From contig NMRA01000239.1 of the NCBI GenBank assembly GCA_002633005.1, positions 369,052 through 424,194 of the forward strand: a stretch of 55,143 bases of DNA, given 5' to 3'. The notes beneath the pieces were generated by a model. The model saw only the letters and a program-made list of their open reading frames with translations, did not search any database and was not told the DNA's origin. Within the stretch, counting starts at the first letter, position 1. Each line of letters starts with the position of its first letter. Positions 49,404-55,143 of this stretch are shown piece after piece. The DNA is from Phoronis australis. Taxonomy: Eukaryota; Phoronida; Phoronidae. The position numbers and the translations under genes are program-made.

Positions 49404-50367
49404 AAACTTCATATAATGCAACGCAATGAATGTCTGCATGTAAATGTCAACTAAGGTGTATCTCCAAGGTCACGTGACATAAACATGTCCATTGAAAATA
49501 CATCTCTTTCCAGCAATCAACAAAGAACAATTAATAAACTTCTTGTATTGTAAACAACATCTTCAAAAACACACACTGGCCATAAATGAATGGCCATAAA
49601 TTTACGCCAAGAAACAAGACATTGAAATATAAAACATCAGGCGAGGATTGCTCTAACAGGCTTTTTCTTTAAAATGATACTCTGGCGAAAACTTTCCGTC
49701 AAAATTTGAATGCTATGATAAAAACAATTTCAGTAAAAATATTTTTCCAAGATTGTCATTCACAAACGCGCAAAATATAGCTTAGCCGACTCAAAATAGA
49801 ATTAAATGATAAGTAACAAGTAACTAAAAATAAATGTTATGTAAATATTAGCAAAATAAATAATCAACAGAGAAACCGCAGAGCGTTAGGAATAATTTGT
49901 TGTTTTAAAGGTTCTGTATGTTGACATTGAACGGGAAGTTTGTGTTCATTTATTAATATTCCGTTATGGAGAACAAAACATTGAAAATGATGGACGGGCA
50001 GTGCGTTAATGTTATGACTTCAATGCGCTAATGCTATCTGTATGCTGCGTGGGACACAACGTGATACTTTCTAGGTAAAGTCATTCACAAAATAAAAAGA
50101 TAACAAATAAACAAATAACGCCCGAACAAATTCCACGTTTTTGAAAACCAAATGTACATAATCGGTGACTTTTCTGACAAGAATAAAACAGTTATTGGGT
50201 GCTCAGAATTTCAGTGAAGTCTTAATGGCCACATCTATTCAATAAAAACACAACTATAGTGCCTCTCACTTTAAGAACATTCATGACGTCACATCGTGTT
50301 CAACGGCTTAACTGGGTATCGTACATCACGAGAAATTACGTGGTAGACTCAAAAATGTTCACACTCT
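49404..50367. other. Opsin 3' flank, AT-rich
   Basis: The 3' UTR of the opsin should lie here. An inverse AATAAA at about 49948 could serve as poly(A) signal but is far from the stop. No gene was recognised. Confidence 0.4.
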
Positions 50368-50832
50368 TTAAAGCGGTGTGTAGATTTCTTTTTCGACTTC
50401 TGGAGTTATAATCTCAAGGTGTAACAAATTCTCAGTCGTATGCTCAGTTGTACTTTCAAGGCTTGAGATCGGCTGTCTCAAAATGTACATAACCTCGTTA
50501 GTGTCATCGCTCACCGAACTGTTTGTCGCTCCATTTGTGTTCCTCGAACGTTTGAATCTGTTGCTCGGCTTCAATTGAGAAACAGCCGAATAATATCGGC
50601 GATATGATGTGAGAGCTCTTGCCACAAACTCGGCAATAAATTTGGGACGGTACGCAGGGTTGAGCCAGAAGTAAATGATCGGATTGCAGATGACAGATGT
50701 TTTAGCGAACATGGACGGGAATACAGTCACTCGTACCGGAACGGCTGTAGCGTCGCCGAACGTCCAATAAAAAGACAAGATGGCGTATGGAGTCCACGTG
50801 ATCATGAATCCGACACAGATGGCGATACCAAT
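50368..50832 (-). CDS. Opsin, last coding exon
   Basis: This is the C-terminal 154 residues of a retinal-binding GPCR of the plasma membrane. From the splice site it starts IGIAICVGFMITWTPYAILS (end of TM6, with the WTPY motif at residues 13-16), passes a short extracellular loop FGDATAVPVRV, and enters TM7 with FPSMFAKTSVICNPIIYFWL. Lys44 in FAKTS is at the Schiff-base position and NPxxY is at residues 50-54. The tripeptide after NPIIYFWL reads NPA, unlike the NKQ of ciliary or HPK of rhabdomeric opsins. The tail of about 95 residues is Ser/Thr-rich, so likely phosphorylated. The acceptor is ttttgtag and the stop is TAA at 50370-50368. TM1-TM5 exons were not found in the remaining sequence. 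The class is probably among the neuropsin/encephalopsin/Go-like opsins, not settled. Confidence 0.93.
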   Translation of the reverse strand: MGIAICVGFMITWTPYAILSFYWTFGDATAVPVRVTVFPSMFAKTSVICNPIIYFWLNPAYRPKFIAEFVARALTSYRRYYSAVSQLKPSNRFKRSRNTNGATNSSVSDDTNEVMYILRQPISSLESTTEHTTENLLHLEIITPEVEKEIYTPL

Positions 50833-50898
50833 CTACAAAATATATTGTTATGTAATCATTTTCAAAAACTATTGGCCCAGTTACAACCTCCAGCATAT

Positions 50899-50959
50899 TT
50901 ACATTGGCAGTACATGAACGTTTCGGTCGAACATTTCGCCGTCCATCTCCAGGTGTTAC
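50899..50959 (-). repeat. Dispersed CTG(A/G)AGA..CGAAACG repeat, copy 1
   Basis: On the minus strand GTAACACCTGGAGATGG is followed by GACCGAAACGTTCATG and CCAATGTAA. The same ordered words occur at 53144-53197. The motif is common around invertebrate retroelements. Confidence 0.65.
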
Positions 50960-51256
50960 AGAATTTATTGACTAATGTGGAAAAATCTAAAAAATGCTCG
51001 CCATTGCTCAGCGTGAGTGTCACATACCCGAGCTCGTTTTCTGAGAACGTTGTAACCAGCCTGAAGATGGCAGTATTGAGTTGTTTCATGCAGCTTAAAT
51101 TGGCTGAACATCTCTCTTGACTTGACATAGAGTCATCCTACCAAAAACGATATAACAAGGCATAACACAATATTTGTTGTGAAAACCCTCGTTTCAAAAA
51201 AAAACTTACCAGACTAATGGCACATTCGTTTACATGTCACTATGCGCACGTAATTT

Positions 51257-51898
51257 ATGGTTATTATTAATGGTGGAGAACAAGACCATTGAAAAAGTCA
51301 CACAATATAAATACCTGGGACAAACTATACAAATGGGGAACCGTATGACCAATGACATACAAATCCAAATACGAGCTGGATGGAGTTGCTTTGGAAAAAA
51401 ACAGAGAAATATTCCAAGATAAGAACATACCCATATCCCTGAAAAGAAAAGTACTTGACCAGTGCATCATCCCCACAATCACCTATGAATGCCAAACATG
51501 GACCTTAACAAAACAGACAATTGCCAAGCTAAGAACAACACAGAGAGCAATGGAAAGAAAAATGCTTGGAATAAAATTACTAGACAGGATTCCACACACA
51601 GAGATAAGAGAACAAACAAGAGTCATGGACACAATTCTGAAGTTGAAATGGAGGTGGGGCGGACACGTGGCCAGAGCACAGGACAACAGATGGACAAAAA
51701 GATGTACAGAGTGGCAACCCAGATATGAAAAGAGATCAAGAGGACGGCCCCAAGCCAGATGGAGAGATGACATCGTGAAAACGAGAGGCACAACATGGAT
51801 GAGAGCAGCAACAGACAGAACAAGTTGGAAGGCATTGTCGGAGGGCTACATCCTGCAGTGGACGGACAACGCCTAGATGAGATGAGATGAGATGAGAT
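51257..51898 (+). mobile_element. 5'-truncated RTE/BovB-like LINE, dead
   Basis: The C-terminal end of a LINE reverse transcriptase. The first frame reads VENKTIEKVTQYKYLGQTIQ (about 51268-51400). A second frame then continues REIFQDKNIPISLKRKVLDQ, TYECQTWTLT, RAMERKMLGI, WRWGGHVARAQDNRWTKR and RSRGRPQARWRDD to TAG at 51874-51876. YKYLGQT, TYGxQTW, QRAMER, GHVAR and GRPxxRW are the classic RTE/BovB C-terminal motifs. The frame breaks at an A7 run (51395-51401). A 3' tail of (ATGAG)n at 51876-51898 is typical of RTE insertions. The 5' end is lost, as in most LINE copies. Confidence 0.92.
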
Positions 51899-52261
51899 AC
51901 AGACATTAACTATACACATAGTATCTTTTGTATCGCGTCCAAAATTTAAAAACAACAACAAAACGAAAAACAATTAATGCATTAATCAATTTGAAAAACC
52001 CATTCTACTGTAATTGTTGTCTGCGACATCTGATTGAAGTAAAAATGCGATGGGGCGTCTCAGGAAATTAGTACGCAACATCTGATCCAATGTTAGCACT
52101 TTTGAAATTTACTTTCATTTTCTCGGTGTTCTTTCACGGAAAACATGACGAATTTCAAAGTCAGTTGGTAATTTGTACTGATAAAAAACGAAGGCCCGTG
52201 GGCGCTTTTTCGGAAAGTTCCCGAAAAAGCCTCTACTGGTGCGTAACGAGCACGAGTATCC

Positions 52262-52364
52262 GAGTTCCACAACGCTAGAATTTCGCTAGAAAAGCAAGAC
52301 TTCGCGAGATTACAAGAGATATAAACGTTTAAACGTGAACATGTGATTTTGGCTAGTGAACTCT
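52262..52364. mobile_element. Palindromic MITE, copy 6, internally deleted
   Basis: It starts GAGTTCCACAACGCTAG and ends TAGTGAACTCTA. The interior GAAAAGCAAGACTTCGCGAG places it opposite to copy 1. At 103 bp it is shorter than the others. Confidence 0.75.
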
Positions 52365-53143
52365 ACACAGGCATATTCATGCTGGCATTTGGATCCTGTT
52401 GCACAGATGGTTTTGATCACGGAACCTCTTGGTTGTCAGTCCATCACTCTAACAATGTGATCCCAGGAGCGGAAGTACCTCTGACGTTGGGACACTTGTG
52501 AACAGGCTTCCGACATCGAAACTCACTATGACGTCATTTGGTTCAATGCTGATTGAAACTTGCATTGTCCCGAAGCCAGATTTACAATTAGTGGTGCTAT
52601 TATGCCGTTTACTAACCTACATGTAGTTTGTTGGCGACAAGGGAATGAAAAATTCTTACGACTGATCGTATTGGCGTGTCTGGTTTGTGAATCTCAGGCT
52701 TTTCGTACATATTAGAGTTTTTTTGTATTGTTCAAATTGAGCTTTTGGAGTATATAACGAGGGGCAGAGGCTCTGGCAGTTTTCAGCGTTTTTGGTTTTC
52801 CTTTCTACAGGTCAGGTCTGATCGAACTTTATTTCTCTTTTCTGTCCCCCTGAAAGTTGAGCTGTAGTCATGTTGCTGTATTCACCTTTACCCAGCAGGA
52901 CAGTTGCATTATCTTTAGTATCTGCTTACAAGATGATTATGTCCTCTGTCATCTTTTGATGGTGTTTGTAGAGCCACCTGTTCGTTGCTGCATGTTCAGG
53001 TCAGTTCAAGACAGCATGCTACAATGTAGTGTGCACTTGGCACTTGTCACTGATGGTACTTCGGCAGGATCTGTATCAACGGTAGACGTTGTAACACCAG
53101 TCCTAAAATCCATTGGTCCATTTACACCAGTCCTCAGCTTTTT
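52365..53143. other. Spacer with a TATA-like site
   Basis: No gene was recognised. GGAGTATATAACGAGGGGC at 52746-52764 looks like a TATA box with a GC-rich flank, but no open frame with a recognised domain follows, so it may be a mobile-element promoter. Confidence 0.3.
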
Positions 53144-53197
53144 TACACTGGCATGACGTTTCGATCGGTCATTTCTCCGGCCGTCTTCAGGTGTTAC
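53144..53197 (-). repeat. Dispersed CTGAAGA..CGAAACG repeat, copy 2
   Basis: On the minus strand GTAACACCTGAAGACGG is followed by GATCGAAACGTCATGCC and AGTGTAA, collinear with 50899-50959. Confidence 0.65.
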
Positions 53198-53299
53198 TGG
53201 CTCATAATGGGGACTTATTTGTGATGACTTTTCTTTTTATTGACTGACCATTTCTTGTTTTCCGTCGTTTGATTCTTTAACAATTTCGCAATCATTTTC

Positions 53300-54010
53300 C
53301 CACAGTGGTTGTTATCGTGTTCCTTATCATCAACGTCGTCCTCGTCATCAATCATCATGACCATCGCAATAACGTATGTTATTTCCGCTTAAATGTCACA
53401 GAGCAGCGAATATTGTGCGAGACATATGTCTCCAAACCGTCTCGTCGTTGTCGCTATCGTCGATGCCAGCATCGTTCGTGGCAACGCTGACAAGATCACG
53501 TCGTCAGTGTTGGTGACATTGACTGTGTCGTCGTTATCATAATTGTAATAGTAGTCATCGAGATCTGTGTATGCTTCGTTGGCAGTGTAGCAGAGGGCTC
53601 TGGCAATGCAGTTGGCAAAAGCAATTTAGTGGTGCATTTTTATTGTCGAACGGTGTCGGCTTCGTTATCTTCAGGTGTGCTGTCATGAGGGCTTTGTTGG
53701 TCGTAGCATGGTTGCATTAGCATTGATGTCATTGTCACTGGTGGTTTTGCCTGCGCTATTAGCTTCGACTACGTCGTTGGCATTGGTATTGTTGTCGGCT
53801 CGCGACTAATGTTGTCCGAATATGTCGCTTTTGTCGCGAACAGTGACATTTTCATCTTTATCATCGTGTCGGCGTCGTCATTGTCGCTGGTATCGACGTC
53901 GACGTCAGTGTCAATGTCAATGTCGACAACATTATCATGGTTGTTCATGACGTCTTTGGTATCTTATTTGAGTTTCATAGCGTTGTCGTCGTGTTTAGTG
54001 TCGTTGCTTT
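53300..54010. repeat. GTC/GTT/CAT-rich low-complexity tract
   Basis: Imperfect GTCGTTGTCATTGTCG-like words dominate on the plus strand. The open frame over 53809-54135 comes from this skewed composition (Ser/Val-rich) and is not a credible gene. Confidence 0.7.
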
Positions 54011-55143
54011 CGTCTACGACCTTATTTGACAAGATATCGCTACTCAGAGCGCTTTCACTGTATGCCGTCACGGTTTGTTACAATTACATGTACAACGTTT
54101 TCCAGCTGCACTCCAACCAATTTAATTTCCGTTAACCAGACATTAATAGTTGATATTTCCCTAGTCATATCTCTGTATTCGCCCCAATTAAGTTTCATAA
54201 CAAAAACCATTGAGCAGCTGACATAGCCTTTTAAGGAAGTTGGTGTCACGTTCTTGACTACTTCAACTTGAGAAAAATAGGTGTCTTGTACGTGCAGCGC
54301 ATAATGACTATGAATAATAGCGAACTCTACTCAAGTAAATTTCACCTGCTTACACACTGTGAATTTTTCCGATAACTATTACAATTGAACTGTGTTGCTG
54401 GGCTTCGTGTTTGAACCGTAAAGTCGCTTGGCGGGTGAAGTGAGCTCAAGAGTAAAGCGGCACCTGACGGTCACTACTGGTTCAATAGCCAAAGAAGTCG
54501 AGGGTCAATGGCTTTGCAGATTTTTTGAAAATAAAAACAAAACAAAAGAAAAATAAATTTCCGTAAGGAAATAGAGTTGTTTCCCACGAAAAAGCTCCGA
54601 GCAACTGTTGAGTTGTTGTTCGAGATAAATTCAGTGAATACTTTCACCTTTGTCAATCACGACAATATAAATTATAGGTATTGGAGCAGGACGTAAAAAA
54701 GTGTTTTAATTTTCAATTTGGCATGAACGAGGAGGTAGCTCTAGTCTACGTTTGATGTCATAAACTGATCAAACTTTTCTGCTTAATGTGCGTCTCCGTT
54801 ACAATGGAAAAACGCAAAAATGGTAAATACTAAATGAAAACCGCCATAATTTTAGAATGGAATGAGTTACAGACACGATTTTCGAAACATTCGATAGCAC
54901 ATTCACGCCCTGTCACAATTGAAAATAAATCGAATTTTAGTTTTACAAATATTTTAAAACGTCATTTTAATGAGGAGCAGTGGGAACATTTTAAACACGA
55001 TTTCGGTTGCCTTGGTAATAATATTTGCCAGTAGTTTTTTTGCGCAAAATGGTATTTTTTCGTAACAATCAGTAAAAATAAACAACATACACAAACTACA
55101 AGATTGTGAAAACAATGTAATGAAAATTACAGTATTTTCTTTC
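54011..55143. other. Terminal spacer, no gene recognised
   Basis: AT-rich sequence with no domain-bearing frame and no opsin exon that I can identify. Confidence 0.45.

Noticed and set aside
53144-53197. Hammerhead ribozyme core (CTGAAGA ... CGAAAC) on the minus strand
   Set aside because: The two core words are present, but the bases between them do not form a stem II in the required register (C opposite C next to the core, then G-T and a mismatch).
53809-54135. 108-codon plus-strand frame rich in Ser, Val and Leu
   Set aside because: It follows from the GTC/GTT/CAT-rich low-complexity tract.

Overview
This window is nuclear DNA of an invertebrate animal. The coding sequence is split into short exons with GT..AG introns of 0.1 to 7 kb, the genes are metazoan families, and the introns and spacers are full of small DNA transposons and retroelement debris. 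The gene set and mobile-element style would suit an invertebrate deuterostome such as amphioxus, but the sequence alone does not prove the species. Two assembly gaps (runs of N) lie at 10044-10293 and 24505-24705.

Positions 1-14640, plus strand: the 3' eleven exons of an alanine aminotransferase (GPT/ALT, PLP fold type I), through the stop codon at 14512-14514 and a poly(A) signal at 14614. The 5' exons lie outside the window and one exon runs into the first N gap. The introns hold a long inverted-repeat (foldback) element, a decayed non-LTR retroelement fragment, a minisatellite, two palindromic sites and a 74-bp tandem repeat made from the exon end that encodes the PLP lysine.

Positions 17477-33707, and probably up to 41643, minus strand: a large secreted or extracellular-matrix type protein with 16 EGF-like domains. 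Ten single-EGF exons, six of them calcium-binding type, come first. Four exons with six short WIF/tenascin-type EGFs follow, and then a short exon with an EMI-like C-x(n)-GWxRCTRYR motif. All exons through the EGF region share phase 1 at their starts. Two further exons at 40426-40522 and 41422-41643 join in frame and would supply an unrecognised non-EGF N-terminal part. The gene converges tail to tail with the aminotransferase across a gene-poor spacer (14.6-17.4 kb).

Positions 50368-50832, minus strand: the last coding exon of an opsin (TM6 end, TM7 with the retinal-binding lysine, C-terminal tail); the rest of the gene was not found. Just upstream lies a 5'-truncated, frameshifted RTE/BovB-like LINE ending in an (ATGAG)n tail. 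The rest, about 41.7-50.3 kb and 52-55 kb, holds repeats plus two candidate exons of unknown affiliation.

The most informative structural finds are two small hAT-type elements with exact 8-bp target-site duplications, a palindromic MITE family with at least six copies, the 76-bp-arm foldback, and the exon-derived tandem repeat. I saw no operon, CRISPR, phage or bacterial system.
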